A DNA stretch of 64,000 nt from M3007 sp041741155 (GCA_041741155.1 JBGSKO010000116.1:1-64000), one strand, 5' to 3'. Positions 40,340-50,479 are shown, counted from the first letter of the stretch. The notes: a model not told the origin generated them from the letters alone. Numbers and translations are program-made.

Positions 40340-43300
40340 TTACTTCTTCACCACTTTCGCTACGCTGCTGCCTTTGCTGCTTTCAACCTGTATAATGTAC
40401 AGGCCGGCGGGCAGTTGCTGGATGTCGAGCGGGAATACCTGGCCGGCAAACACATTGTTGAAGCGGTGCTGAGCGGCTATGCGGCCGTCTGCGCCGATGA
40501 TCTGCACTTGCACGGGACCGTCGGCGGAAGCGCCAAACGACAGGGCCACCATATCGGTAGCCGGGTTGGGTTGTACGCGCAGTCCGAGGGCGTTGTCGGT
40601 TGGCTCGTCGGTACCGACCAGCGCTCCGGCGTCCACGATCACGCCGCGCTCGGGGGCACGGGCACAAGCCACGTCGCCGGCATCGGAGCGGATACAAGCT
40701 TCGGTGTCGTAGTTCAGCATGTCCATGATGTCCACCTGATCCACTACCCAGCCGCTATTGGCTGCTGCCGTATTGTCGTCGGTGCCGAAACGGAACTGGA
40801 AGGAAATTTCCTTGCCGGCATAGTCGCTCATATCGAAATAGGAGCGCACCCAGCCGTTGGAATTGCCGGAGAAACCGCTGAGGTACGGAATAGCGAAGGT
40901 GCCGTACTGGATACCGCCGCTATAGCCGCCGCGGATAACCTGGCTGCGATCGAAACGACGCCATTGCGATTCGCCATTAATTTGAACTTCCAGAAAACCG
41001 GCATCAGCACCGGCTTCGGTGTTGTAGTTGTGCCAGAAACGCAGTACCGGTTGTGTGCCGTTGATGGCCACCGGCGAGTAGTTCAACAGCGCCTGATCGG
41101 TTTCGGTAGCCGGTGCATCAGCTCGCCATGCCTGGCTACCCGTTTTTACAGAGTCGCCTTGCAAGTAGAAGAGGTTGTTGCCTTTGTCGTTGTTGATGAG
41201 TGAAATCCAGCGGTCGCCTTCTTCTTCCATATCGTCGCGGAAGTACAGGAGGGAGGCGGCGGTCGGGTCTGATTTGGCGGTGTAGGTCAGGGTTATTTCC
41301 TGTAAGGAAGGCATGTCACCGATGTTCCAGGTAACAACGCCGCCCACGTTGGTGCCGCCATTGGAAGCCGACACCAAGGAGAGTCCGTTAGGCAGCGGGT
41401 CGGTTACAACCACGCCTTCCGCTGTTTCGTCCTTGTGGTTGATGATTTTGATGGTAAACTCGACGTTGTCGCCGGCCGTGATGATCGGCGTGGAGGTCGT
41501 TTTGCTGATTTTCAGCTCCTTCACGCAGGTCGGGATCGGGTCAAAACTCTCGACGCCGTCGCCGGAGTTGTCGCTGCTACCCTGGCTGGCAAAGACACCC
41601 ATGCCGCGGCGGGCGAATACGCCCATGATAAGGCAGGTATCCACACCGTCGTAGTTGAGCATATCGGCGGCGATGATAGCGTCGCGGCCGTCAATAAAGC
41701 CGGGGCTGCAGGGTTGCAGTTTCATGCCGTCCATGACGAGCTGGATGGCGCGGAAGTTACCGCTGCCGGTGTTGCTCAGGTCGGCGTCGAAGCCGTATTT
41801 TTCTACAAAAGCCCAGTACAGGTCCCAGGTTACGGTAGCCCAAATTTCGCCGATCGCGTGTACGCCCGTGCTGGCGGCTACGGTTGCGAAGGTGTGTGGG
41901 TTGACGGTCATATCCGTGGAATACGGGACGCGGCGGATACCAACGCCGTCGTTGGGTTGGCGGAAAACGAAGGTGCCAACGCCACGGCGCTGCGCAGCGA
42001 CGTCGCTGGCTTTGACGGTGTTAATCAGTGAAAACCAGTCGCTCCAACCCTCGCCCATTTGTTCAGCGTTACCGAGGCAGCCTGCCTGGCTGGGGCCGCC
42101 GGTGAGGCGGTTGGAGATGCCGTGGCCATATTCGTGCGAAACGATACCATTATCGAGGGCGCCGTCGAGCAAGTTAGGACCAGTGATGGTCGGGCGTACC
42201 AACGAAATATTCAGGCCGGTGCCGACGTACTGGCGCAACAGGTCGCAGGCCGGTTTGGTCATCATGACGGTCGGAATGGTAACCTGGCCGCCAACAGCGC
42301 CGCCATCCATACCGATTGTGGCATCTTCAAAATTGCAAATGATACAGCCGATGGCGCCATTTTGCTGGGCAGTGAGGGCTTTGCGGCCAAATTCGCAGAC
42401 GCCCCGGTCAACCATAGCGATTTTGCCTTGCAGGCTGTTTGCCGGCGTCGTACAGTTTTTCGTGGCGTCATTGGATCCCGAGCCATCATCGGTGATAACC
42501 ACCTCGCCGGTAACCGGATCAGCATCAATCGCGGCGCCAAAACTGCCGGCCTGGGCATAATAGGTTCCTTGCACCAGCACCGGCGCATTTACCGTCACGA
42601 TATTGCCGCTTTGGCCGCTCCAGAGGAACATCTGCATCCGGCCACGGCCACCGTCGGCGGGCGTGGCGAAGTTGGCGTTGTTCTCGCCGCCGCCGTCGAG
42701 GGCTTCGGAGCGTACGCCATCAGCTGCAGCACCGCCGTTTCCGTAATTATTTTCCTGAAAGTTACCGGCCTGCTCGTCAAAACCAAAGCGGTAGGTGATG
42801 TCGTGCATCATGTTGTTCATGTAGAACAAGTTGGTGACGGATGCCTCCAGGTTGTCGGCAGGTTCGCCGTTGGGGTCGAACGGGAAGTCGAAGTTGGCAT
42901 TGGCGCCGCCATCAACAGATTCATTGGCACTTGACGTGTTGTCGTTGGCGCGGTCTTCATACGCCCACACGTTGTTGCCGCGGGTGTAGGTGTAGTCGGC
43001 GCCGGGTTGGCCATTAACGTCCAGCCAGCCAAAGGGCGATGCGATCGGGTCGGCCGGGTTAACTACCAGTGTACGACTTCCGTGTGCGGGGCTTTCGACA
43101 GGCAGCGCGAAAACGTTGTACGTCTCGTCGGCCAAGCCGTTGCCGCCGGCGGTATTTTGCGTTTTGACGGTTGATTTTTGTGTTTCGGCGACTTCATCCG
43201 GGCACACTTCCCCGAGGCGGTGTGGGTGGCCGACTTTGCAATACACCGTGTGGTTGAATTGCGTGATGATCTGGCCGGTTTGAGCGTCCACGGTGATGGT

Positions 43301-43885
43301 CCACATATCGGCCGAGTTGGCCTGGTCGAAGAACAATTTCCAGGCGAGGCGCGGTTTGCCGAGATCGTTGAGGTCGTAGCAAATCTCGACGGGTATTTCG
43401 GCGCGGGCGACGTTGCCGGCGTCAAACACCCAGCTGCGGTCGCTGATTTTGCGCTTCAGGCCAGGCGTTTCGGCAGCCGAAAAGCCGAGGTGCGTCACGG
43501 CGATTTCCAGCGCGCGGGAGGCTGCTAAAGAGGGCAGGGTAGTGTTCACCTGCTGGTTCAGGTCAAGCACAAAGCGGTGGCCGAGGTGCATGACCTCGCC
43601 GTTGGGCTTCACGTGCAGACCGAACAGGGCATTGTACACCGGGATGCCGATGTGCTGCTGTTGCACCCACACGTGCGTGACGCCGTTGTGTTTGGACACG
43701 TAGGCATCCGTGATGCGGACATCCGACACATCTTGCCGGGAAAGATTAAACTGGGTAGGATTACTTTGCAGGAAACGCAGAGCGGTTTCCTTGGCAGGTG
43801 CAAGGTCTTGCGCTTGTACTGAAACGGCGAGGCCGATCAGTGCGCCTGCCAAAAGCCGGAAGCGGTGTAAAATTGTTTGACGCAT
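40340..43885 (-). CDS. M36 (fungalysin-type) metalloprotease with T9SS sorting domain
   Basis: This 1181-residue exported protein has a signal peptide (1-25) and an FTP-type propeptide with VWVQQQHIGIPVYNALFGLH. The M36 catalytic domain carries the zinc motif HEYGH (H584, E585, H588) in a context typical of fungalysins (GISNRLTGG). A PA (protease-associated) domain is inserted before the active site (CEFGRKALTAQQNGAIGCI). Downstream are a DUF11-like repeat (EFTIKIINHKDETAEGVVV) and a jelly-roll MAM-like region. The T9SS type A sorting domain (LRVQPNPATDMVALSF ... LPAGLYIIQVESSKG) closes the protein. It should be secreted and autoprocessed, then degrade extracellular proteins. A good promoter lies upstream. 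Confidence 0.94.
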   Translation of the reverse strand: MRQTILHRFRLLAGALIGLAVSVQAQDLAPAKETALRFLQSNPTQFNLSRQDVSDVRITDAYVSKHNGVTHVWVQQQHIGIPVYNALFGLHVKPNGEVMHLGHRFVLDLNQQVNTTLPSLAASRALEIAVTHLGFSAAETPGLKRKISDRSWVFDAGNVARAEIPVEICYDLNDLGKPRLAWKLFFDQANSADMWTITVDAQTGQIITQFNHTVYCKVGHPHRLGEVCPDEVAETQKSTVKTQNTAGGNGLADETYNVFALPVESPAHGSRTLVVNPADPIASPFGWLDVNGQPGADYTYTRGNNVWAYEDRANDNTSSANESVDGGANANFDFPFDPNGEPADNLEASVTNLFYMNNMMHDITYRFGFDEQAGNFQENNYGNGGAAADGVRSEALDGGGENNANFATPADGGRGRMQMFLWSGQSGNIVTVNAPVLVQGTYYAQAGSFGAAIDADPVTGEVVITDDGSGSNDATKNCTTPANSLQGKIAMVDRGVCEFGRKALTAQQNGAIGCIICNFEDATIGMDGGAVGGQVTIPTVMMTKPACDLLRQYVGTGLNISLVRPTITGPNLLDGALDNGIVSHEYGHGISNRLTGGPSQAGCLGNAEQMGEGWSDWFSLINTVKASDVAAQRRGVGTFVFRQPNDGVGIRRVPYSTDMTVNPHTFATVAASTGVHAIGEIWATVTWDLYWAFVEKYGFDADLSNTGSGNFRAIQLVMDGMKLQPCSPGFIDGRDAIIAADMLNYDGVDTCLIMGVFARRGMGVFASQGSSDNSGDGVESFDPIPTCVKELKISKTTSTPIITAGDNVEFTIKIINHKDETAEGVVVTDPLPNGLSLVSASNGGTNVGGVVTWNIGDMPSLQEITLTYTAKSDPTAASLLYFRDDMEEEGDRWISLINNDKGNNLFYLQGDSVKTGSQAWRADAPATETDQALLNYSPVAINGTQPVLRFWHNYNTEAGADAGFLEVQINGESQWRRFDRSQVIRGGYSGGIQYGTFAIPYLSGFSGNSNGWVRSYFDMSDYAGKEISFQFRFGTDDNTAAANSGWVVDQVDIMDMLNYDTEACIRSDAGDVACARAPERGVIVDAGALVGTDEPTDNALGLRVQPNPATDMVALSFGASADGPVQVQIIGADGRIAAQHRFNNVFAGQVFPLDIQQLPAGLYIIQVESSKGSSVAKVVKK

Positions 43886-43953
43886 TGTACAGAGAGTAAT
43901 GATTTAGTTAGAAAAACACGGAAAAGTCAACACAGTATTTTTGAGAAAGCGGC

Positions 43954-43982
43954 CAAAGGTAGTGCGTCCGGGCATTTGACAA
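43954..43982 (-). promoter_or_regulatory. Promoter of the M36 protease gene
   Basis: On the minus strand TTG (43982-43980), an 18-base spacer and TACCTTTG (43961-43954) form a complete Bacteroidota promoter, 69 bases upstream of the ATG. Confidence 0.65.
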
Positions 43983-43985
43983 GTA

Positions 43986-44321
43986 GTACCTTCGGGAAAA
44001 TGCCCACGGTGGCAAAAGTTGGCGGGGCTGGATTCCTGGGATTTACATAGTTTATCGAGTTTAAAAGAGTCCGTGTAGCGGGCGCTATTCCTGTCTATCC
44101 AGTGAATTTTTACCGGGTGTACGCATTTTTTGTCGGCGTGCCGGTGCGCGGCGGAAGAAAAAACAAGACATTAGAGGCTTGTTTTAATAGAAGCAGCAGC
44201 AGCAATGGATATTTCCGGAACGAGACCTTCCAGGTTTGACAAACCTGGAAGGTCTGGATACCCTGAAAACAAAATGTCCATTAGTTTGACAAAAGGCAAC
44301 CGTTCACACTCTTAATTTTTA
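43986..44321. other. Divergent intergenic region with one palindrome
   Basis: The region separates the divergent M36 and beta-helix genes. Apart from the family A palindrome at 44223-44255 I see no gene and no clear TAnnTTTG element for the beta-helix gene. Confidence 0.5.
44223..44255. repeat. Dispersed 33-nt palindrome, family A, copy 4 (perfect)
   Basis: Arms AGACCTTCCAGGTTTG / CAAACCTGGAAGGTCT are perfectly complementary over 16 bases with one central base. The flank tccggaacg before it is shared with the copies at 1900 and 55628. Confidence 0.9.
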
Positions 44322-46907
44322 ATGATGAAGCGAATTTTACTCTTTTTCTTTTGCCTCGTTCTGGGCAGCAGCCTAACCGCACAACAAACCATCTACGTCA
44401 AATCCGACGCAGCCGGAGCCAATAACGGCACTTCCTGGCAAAATGCCTACACCGCGCTTTCAGCCGCGCTGGCGGCCGCTGTCCCCGGCGATCAGGTGTG
44501 GGTAGCTGCCGGAACACACAAGCCCGCATCGGCTACGCCCAATGCTTCCTTCACCGTACAGGCCGGAGTGGCCCTTTATGGCGGATTCAACGGTAGCGAA
44601 ACCATGCTTTCGGCCCGAAATCCGGCAACCAACGTGACCATTCTGAGTGGCGACCTGACAGGCGACGACGTCGTCGGGAACTACGCTACCAACCGTACGG
44701 ACAACTCCACACACGTCGTGGAAGTGGTGGACGGTTTGGGTACGGGCGCACGCGCTATTGTGGATGGATTCACCATTTCCGGGGGACAAACCTTGATCGG
44801 AGCCGCCAATCCCGACCTCACCCGCCGGGGCGGCGGCTTGCTGACTACCGCTAAAGCGACGGTGCGCAACTGCCGTTTTACCGATAACAATGCCGAAACC
44901 GGCGGCGCGCTCGCGGCCGTCAACACGACTGCCAGCGGGCTTTTGCTGGACAATTGTTTGTTCGATAAAAACAACGCCACTCTGCTGGGCGCCGGCATTT
45001 TCTTCCGTGACCTGTCTGCCGGCAGCGAGGTAAACCGGTGCATTTTTCAGGAAAATAAAACCATCCGCGGCACATTCTACGTCATCACCTCCGGCAATAT
45101 GGTGGTGGACAGCTGCCAGTTCCTGAACAATGACGCCGGCCTGAACCCTTGCTCCGGCCTGTACACCTGGCAAACAACGTTCACCCTGACCAACAGCATT
45201 TTCAAAGGCAACCGCTCGAACGACTATTCGGCGATGTACAACGACGGGCGAAACGGCGTGTTCCCGTTCACAATTGACAACTGCCTGTTCGAAGACAATG
45301 TAGCCGTAGATGCTACCAATACTTCCAACGTGGCCACCGGTGGCGCTATCTTCAACGCCACGACGACGTCGTTGATCAAAAACTGCATATTCAAAAACAA
45401 CGCCGGCCACCTCGCCGGGGCCATTTACATGACCGGGAGCGTCCCCGGCAACAAAAATGTCATTGACAATTGCCTGTTCGAAGACAACCGCGCTGCGCCC
45501 GGCGCCAACACCACTGCCGCCCGCGGCGGTACCCTGTACAGCTTCAAGTCCAACTACGAAGTCAAAAACAGCATCTTTAAAAAAGGTAGCGCGACCACCA
45601 GCGGCGGCTATGTGCACAACGCCGACTCCACACTGTACCACTTCACCGACTGCCGGTTTGAGGCAGGTACAGCAGCTTTCGGTGCCGGCACCGCCAACTA
45701 CAATGCCGGTACCGTGGGCACCTACGAAAACTGTGTGTTTGCAGGCAATACTGCGGCTACCAGCGGCGGCGCGGTGTCCACCGCATTTACTGCCAATACC
45801 ACGATGAAAAACTGCACCATCGAGTCGAACAATGCCCGTTTCGGCGGCGGCTTGTTTGTGCAAAACACCAACTCTAAATTAACGGTGCAGGGTTGCTCGA
45901 TTTTTGGCAACAATGCACAAGACAATGGCGGCGGGATCAACATTTCCGCGGGTGTTCCATTGCTGATCGAAAACAGCATTTTTGAGGTCAATGTGGCCAA
46001 TACCGGCGGCGCGATCAATTACACCGACGATACCTTCAATGTAGGCACGCTCATCATCCGCAACACGGCTATCCAGAACAACTTCGCCAACACCCAGGGA
46101 GCGGGTATCAATATTTCCAATGCTAATACAGAGCTGACCAACTGCCTGTTTTTCGCCAATCAAAACTTCGGCACAGGCGCCGGCGGCGCGATCATCAACA
46201 ATGCATCCGCTTCTACTTCGCCCTTAACCGCCATCAACTGTACGTTTGCCGACAACTCCGCACCCATTGGCGCCGGTATCGCCCAATGGCAGGATTCGCT
46301 CGGAGGACAAGCTACGCTGGTGCTGCAAAACTGCATTCTGTTCGGAAACTTCGGAACCGACTATGAAATCGAAGCGGGTACACCGACGGTAACCTCCATG
46401 GGGGGCAACCTCGGCGGCGACCAGACCCTGGCTGCCGTACTGGTACAAACCAACGACCAGATCGGCCTCGACCCGCTCTTCGTTGACCCGGTCGGCAGTT
46501 TCGACTACCGCCTGCAGGCCGGAAGCCCGTGCATTGACAAAGGAATCGCTGCCGGCGCGCCCACCACGGATATCGCGGGCAACCCGCGCGGCGGTATCCC
46601 TGACCAGGGCTGCTACGAGTTCCAAACGATCGGAACCCACCAGCCCGGTACACAGGTTCAACCCCTGCGCCTGATGCCAAACCCCGCCGTCGAACGCTCC
46701 ATTTTGGTGCTGGAAGGCGACTGGTCGGGCCAGGTACAGGTAACGGTTGTCGCACAAAACGGCGCACAGGTTCGCGCGTTCACGGCGTACAAAACTGCCG
46801 GCCGCTGGGCACAGCCGCTGGATGTACACGACTTGCCCGCCGGAGTATATTCGGTGCAAGTAGCATCGGGTACAGAACGGTTCGAAGGCGGTTTGGTGAA
46901 GCAATAG
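44322..46907 (+). CDS. Parallel beta-helix T9SS-exported protein
   Basis: This 861-residue protein has a signal peptide (1-20, RILLFFFCLVLGSSLTAQ). Next come the usual start of such proteins (TIYVKSDAAGANNGTSWQNA) and a long series of right-handed beta-helix rungs, each with a GGA(I/L) turn and a NC(L/I)F strand (NCLFEDNRAA, NCIFKNNAGH, NCRFTDNNAE). A choice-of-anchor-Q-like segment (CIDKGIAAGAPTTDIAGNPR) precedes a T9SS sorting domain (LMPNPAVERSILVLEG ... LPAGVYSVQVASG). Such proteins are surface polysaccharide-binding or lyase-like; no catalytic residues stand out. A hairpin with T-tract follows the gene. Confidence 0.9.
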   Translation: MMKRILLFFFCLVLGSSLTAQQTIYVKSDAAGANNGTSWQNAYTALSAALAAAVPGDQVWVAAGTHKPASATPNASFTVQAGVALYGGFNGSETMLSARNPATNVTILSGDLTGDDVVGNYATNRTDNSTHVVEVVDGLGTGARAIVDGFTISGGQTLIGAANPDLTRRGGGLLTTAKATVRNCRFTDNNAETGGALAAVNTTASGLLLDNCLFDKNNATLLGAGIFFRDLSAGSEVNRCIFQENKTIRGTFYVITSGNMVVDSCQFLNNDAGLNPCSGLYTWQTTFTLTNSIFKGNRSNDYSAMYNDGRNGVFPFTIDNCLFEDNVAVDATNTSNVATGGAIFNATTTSLIKNCIFKNNAGHLAGAIYMTGSVPGNKNVIDNCLFEDNRAAPGANTTAARGGTLYSFKSNYEVKNSIFKKGSATTSGGYVHNADSTLYHFTDCRFEAGTAAFGAGTANYNAGTVGTYENCVFAGNTAATSGGAVSTAFTANTTMKNCTIESNNARFGGGLFVQNTNSKLTVQGCSIFGNNAQDNGGGINISAGVPLLIENSIFEVNVANTGGAINYTDDTFNVGTLIIRNTAIQNNFANTQGAGINISNANTELTNCLFFANQNFGTGAGGAIINNASASTSPLTAINCTFADNSAPIGAGIAQWQDSLGGQATLVLQNCILFGNFGTDYEIEAGTPTVTSMGGNLGGDQTLAAVLVQTNDQIGLDPLFVDPVGSFDYRLQAGSPCIDKGIAAGAPTTDIAGNPRGGIPDQGCYEFQTIGTHQPGTQVQPLRLMPNPAVERSILVLEGDWSGQVQVTVVAQNGAQVRAFTAYKTAGRWAQPLDVHDLPAGVYSVQVASGTERFEGGLVKQ

Positions 46908-46929
46908 TACTGTTGAAGTACTTCGCGAT

Positions 46930-46983
46930 TAAAGGCACACAGGGTAGAGCAGGTTTACAGCTCGTCTTGTGTGCCTTTTTTGT
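46930..46983 (+). terminator. Terminator of the beta-helix gene
   Basis: The arms aaaggcacaca and tgtgtgccttt, with a long loop of about 28 bases, are followed by a T-tract (tttttgttttt). It is positioned 23 bases after the stop codon. Confidence 0.6.
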
Positions 46984-47002
46984 TTTTAAATCCAGGCTTT
47001 TC

Positions 47003-47195
47003 GGGAGTGTTTAGAGAACTGTGTCAAACCTACCGAGAGATATTTTTTAACACAGACAAACGCAGACTGCTGCGCAGACAAAAACAGAGTGTAACTTATT
47101 TAAAATCAAATCTCTGTGTTTGTCTGCGCAGCAGTCTGCGTTTGTCTGTGTTAAATTTGCTCTCAACGGGCTGACACAGTTCTCTGAACACTCCC
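47003..47195. repeat. 193-nt nested inverted repeat
   Basis: Outer arms 47003-47026 / 47172-47195 match with one mismatch over 24 bases. Inner arms 47048-47082 / 47119-47153 are perfectly complementary over 35 bases. The inner arms contain agactgctgcgcagac, so they can also fold locally. It has no open frame of note. It is the largest palindromic element of the window and lies between the beta-helix gene and the TonB receptor promoter. Confidence 0.85.
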
Positions 47196-47264
47196 GGCTT
47201 TTCCGGTGATAAATCGCCCGGCAAAACCAAAAATTAAAATCATCGTATTCGTTTCAATTTGTCA

Positions 47265-47295
47265 TTTGGTAATTCAACGCCGTGTAGCATCTTTG
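47265..47295 (+). promoter_or_regulatory. Probable promoter of the TonB receptor gene
   Basis: TTTG (47265-47268), 19 bases, then CATCTTTG (47288-47295), one mismatch from TAnnTTTG. It lies 35 bases before the start codon at 47331. Confidence 0.45.
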
Positions 47296-47330
47296 CGCCC
47301 TATTTTGATTTGATCCAAATAAGCATAAGT

Positions 47331-49775
47331 ATGAAACGTATTGTTTTCACGATCACTTTTATCTTTCTTTCACATTGCACGATCTGGAGCCAAACCATCC
47401 TCAAGGGCCGTGTGGAAGCTACCGGCCATGTCGTCGTTGGGGCTACGGTCGTGCTGAAACCCTCCGGAAATTCCACCACTACAGACAATCAGGGTATGTT
47501 CCGGTTTGAACAACTGGCAGCGGGAAATTACCTATTGGAAGTCCGTTCTGTGGACATAGAGCCACTGTCCTATTCAGTCGAGTTGGCTTCTGGCGAAACA
47601 CTGGCACTTGTCCTCTCGGCGCAGCCGGCCCAAAAAAGTATAAGCGAAGTGACGGTGTACGGCAGCCGCGATTTTCGGGGTATCGGGCGTTTGCCGGAGG
47701 CCGGTGTTTTGCAGGTGAATGCCGGTAAAAAAATGGAGGTAGTGTCCATGAACAGCCTCGATGCCAACCTTGCCACCAACAACACCCGGCAGATTTTTGC
47801 CAAAGTACCCGGCACGCACGTCTGGGAAAGCGATGCCTCGGGCATTCAGGTTAGCGTAGCCACGCGTGGACTCAGTCCCAACCGCTCCTGGGAATACAAC
47901 GTGCGCCAGAACGGCTACGACGTGAGCGCCGATCCGCTGGGCTACCCGGAAGCCTACTACAACCCGCCGATGGAAGCAGTGGACAAGGTCGAGGTGATAC
48001 GGGGGGCCGCTTCCCTGCAGTGGGGCCCGCAGTTTGGCGGCTTGTTAAACTATCAACTGCGCCGGGCGCCCGAAGACCGCAAGATCAGCCTCGAAAGCCG
48101 TCAAACAGTGGGTAGCTATGGCCTGTTTAGTTCCTACAACGCCGTCGGCGGCACCATCGGCAAGTTTGATTATATCGGGCATTTCCACCACCGCGATGGG
48201 GCCGGCTGGCGCGAAAACAGCCGATACACCATCAACCACGGGTTCCTGCGGCTCGGCTATCAGTTTTCCCCCAAGTTCCGCGCCGAGGCCGAATACACCC
48301 GCACCGACTACAAATCCCAACAGGCCGGAGGCCTCACCGATGCCCGGTTTGCTGCCGATGCCCGCCAGTCGGTTCGTTCCCGAAACTGGTTCAGCACGCC
48401 CTGGAACCTCGCCTCGGCTCGCCTGCAATACGATTTTTCTCTAAAAACACACCTCGAACTGAAAGTGTTTGGTCTGTTCAGCCAGCGCAACAGCATCGGT
48501 TTCGTACGCGCCATTAACATCCCGGACACGATAAACCTGGCTACCGGCGCATACAACCCGCGCCAACTCGACCGCGACCGCTATAACAACTGGGGCAGCG
48601 AACTGCGCTTCCTGACCAACTACACCATCGGCGGACGCGAACAGACCCTCGCCGCCGGTTTGCGCTATTTCGATGGGCATACCCATCGCCTTCAATCGGG
48701 TCTGGGCGATACCGGCTCGGAGTTTAACACCGACCTGCGGGGCGAGCAGTACCCCCGCGACCTGAATTTTGGAACCCGAAACGCCGCCGCCTTCGCCGAA
48801 CACATTTTCCGGGTGGGGAAACGCTTCTCCCTCGTACCGGGCTTCCGTGTCGAAAACGTGCAGAACAATGCCGAGGGCCGCATCAATATCAACAGCGCCG
48901 GTGTGGAACAAAACATGACCCCGGAACAACGCACCCGTACTTTCCTGCTGGCCGGATTTGGCGCCGAGTACCATGCCACCGCTACCTCGGAAGTATATGC
49001 GAATATCTCCCAGTCGTACCGCCCCGTAGGCTTTACCGACCTGACGCCGCCGGCCACTACTGCCGTCATTGATCCCGACCTGAAAGATGGCCGGGGTTGG
49101 GTGGCCGACCTCGGCTACCGGGGACGCTGGAAAAACGTGCTGAACTTCGATGTGAGCGTGTTTTACCTCCGCTACGCCGACCGTATCGGTACAATCGCCC
49201 GACTGGCCGACGATGGTTCGGTGTACCAGTACCGTACCAACCTGAGCACGAGCATCCACCAGGGCGTGGAGTCCTACATGGAAATAAACCCGCTGGCGCT
49301 GATCCCGACAGCCAAACGTTTGGGTGCGCTCAACCTGTTCGCGTCGCTGGCCTGGACGGATGCCCGTTTCACCGACCTGCCGGTAACCACCGTCAGCAAT
49401 GGCGTGATCACCGAAACCAATTTGAAAGACAAATTCGTGGACAACGCCCCGCGCTATGTGCACCGCTACGGAGCTACTTTTGCCCGGAAAGGCTTCTCGG
49501 CTACCTGGCAGCTCAGCAATGTCGGCGCGGTGTTTACCGATGCTGCCAATACGGATGCTCCATCCGCCAACGGCCAAACAGGGCGTATTCCCGGTTACGC
49601 GGTGCAAGACCTGTCTGCTACCTGGCATTTCCTCAGCAACTACTCCCTGCGGGCGGGCGTGAACAACCTCGCCGATGTGCGCTATGCTACCCGCCGCTCG
49701 GGCGGTTATCCCGGTCCGGGTTTGTTGCCGGGCGAGGGCCGGACGTGGTATGCCGGGCTGGGTGTGCGGTTTTGA
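47331..49775 (+). CDS. TonB-dependent outer-membrane receptor (FecA-like)
   Basis: This 814-residue protein has a signal peptide (1-19), a CarboxypepD-regulatory-like domain (about 22-100, LKGRVEATGHVVVGATV ... NYLLEVRSVDIEP), a plug domain (about 120-230, MNSLDANLATNNTRQIFAKV ... VDKVEVIRGAASLQWGPQF) and a 22-strand barrel. It ends in ARTWYAGLGVRF-type sequence with the terminal Phe. The plug with NTRQIFAKVPG and VRGLSP-like parts matches Fe(III)-dicitrate/ferric siderophore receptors, so iron uptake is likely. No SusD partner is adjacent, which argues against a glycan system. Start at 47331 was chosen because it begins the signal peptide. Confidence 0.92.
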   Translation: MKRIVFTITFIFLSHCTIWSQTILKGRVEATGHVVVGATVVLKPSGNSTTTDNQGMFRFEQLAAGNYLLEVRSVDIEPLSYSVELASGETLALVLSAQPAQKSISEVTVYGSRDFRGIGRLPEAGVLQVNAGKKMEVVSMNSLDANLATNNTRQIFAKVPGTHVWESDASGIQVSVATRGLSPNRSWEYNVRQNGYDVSADPLGYPEAYYNPPMEAVDKVEVIRGAASLQWGPQFGGLLNYQLRRAPEDRKISLESRQTVGSYGLFSSYNAVGGTIGKFDYIGHFHHRDGAGWRENSRYTINHGFLRLGYQFSPKFRAEAEYTRTDYKSQQAGGLTDARFAADARQSVRSRNWFSTPWNLASARLQYDFSLKTHLELKVFGLFSQRNSIGFVRAINIPDTINLATGAYNPRQLDRDRYNNWGSELRFLTNYTIGGREQTLAAGLRYFDGHTHRLQSGLGDTGSEFNTDLRGEQYPRDLNFGTRNAAAFAEHIFRVGKRFSLVPGFRVENVQNNAEGRININSAGVEQNMTPEQRTRTFLLAGFGAEYHATATSEVYANISQSYRPVGFTDLTPPATTAVIDPDLKDGRGWVADLGYRGRWKNVLNFDVSVFYLRYADRIGTIARLADDGSVYQYRTNLSTSIHQGVESYMEINPLALIPTAKRLGALNLFASLAWTDARFTDLPVTTVSNGVITETNLKDKFVDNAPRYVHRYGATFARKGFSATWQLSNVGAVFTDAANTDAPSANGQTGRIPGYAVQDLSATWHFLSNYSLRAGVNNLADVRYATRRSGGYPGPGLLPGEGRTWYAGLGVRF

Positions 49776-49780
49776 AAATT

Positions 49781-50461
49781 CTAAAACAAGGTAGGTTGCT
49801 CCGGCACCTCCGTGTGCAGGCTCGGCTCGTCATAGCCGGGCCTGTTCAGTTTTTCGGAAACCCGATACAGCGCCAGCATCCCGTCGGGCGCCGGGAGCAG
49901 CAGCGCCAGCACGTCGTCCAACGGTAAGGGCGCGAGCCACGCCTGCTGCATTTCGGCGGTAGTGAGTATGGCCGGCATCCGATTGTGCAGGGCGGCTATG
50001 TCGTGGTTGGCGGCGGTAGTGATGATGGAAAACGTGCGTTTTCGTTCGTCGCCTTGCTGCCACTCGTCCCAGATACCGGCCAGAAACAGCAGTTCGCCAT
50101 TCCTGGGCATGATACGGTAGGGCGCCTTTCGTCCGCCCGGTTCGGTGCGCCATTCGTAAAAACTGTCCGCCGGCACCAGGCACCTATGGTGTTGCACCGG
50201 CTCGCGAAAGGATGGTTTTTCTGCGATACCCTCGGCGCGGGCGTTGATCAGATTGCCTGCATTTTTGCCGTAGGCGCTCCAGTGTGGCACGAGGCCCCAT
50301 TGCATGGTTTGCAACAGGCCCGGCGCGTCATTGGTCACCACGTATGCCCGGTGGGTCGGTGCGATATTGTAACTGATTTCCAACTCGGCGGGACGCTGCA
50401 CGTCGGGCAGTTGGGCGTCGAGTTGCTGGGGTTTGGGGGCGAAAGAGTAGCGGCCGCACAT
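49781..50461 (-). CDS. SOS response-associated peptidase / HMCES-like (YedK)
   Basis: The 226-residue protein begins MCGRYSF; after Met removal Cys2 is the N-terminal catalytic nucleophile that crosslinks to abasic sites in single-stranded DNA. The other conserved parts are the NARAEGI motif with the conserved Asn, the CLVPADSFYEWR block and the HNRMPAIL motif with His. It shields and processes abasic sites at replication forks. Length fits the family. It begins 19 bases after the end of the DUF4153 gene on the same strand and converges tail to tail on the TonB receptor gene with only 5 bases between. Confidence 0.95.
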   Translation of the reverse strand: MCGRYSFAPKPQQLDAQLPDVQRPAELEISYNIAPTHRAYVVTNDAPGLLQTMQWGLVPHWSAYGKNAGNLINARAEGIAEKPSFREPVQHHRCLVPADSFYEWRTEPGGRKAPYRIMPRNGELLFLAGIWDEWQQGDERKRTFSIITTAANHDIAALHNRMPAILTTAEMQQAWLAPLPLDDVLALLLPAPDGMLALYRVSEKLNRPGYDEPSLHTEVPEQPTLF

Positions 50462-50479
50462 GGAGGTTTCGAGTACTTT

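Noticed and set aside
47000..47200. CRISPR array
   Set aside because: The repeats here are inverted and nested, not a series of direct repeats with unique spacers. No cas genes are in the window.
44322..49775. Polysaccharide utilisation locus
   Set aside because: A TonB receptor and a beta-helix protein are adjacent, but no SusD-like protein, glycoside hydrolase cluster or regulator is present, and the receptor resembles ferric-siderophore types.
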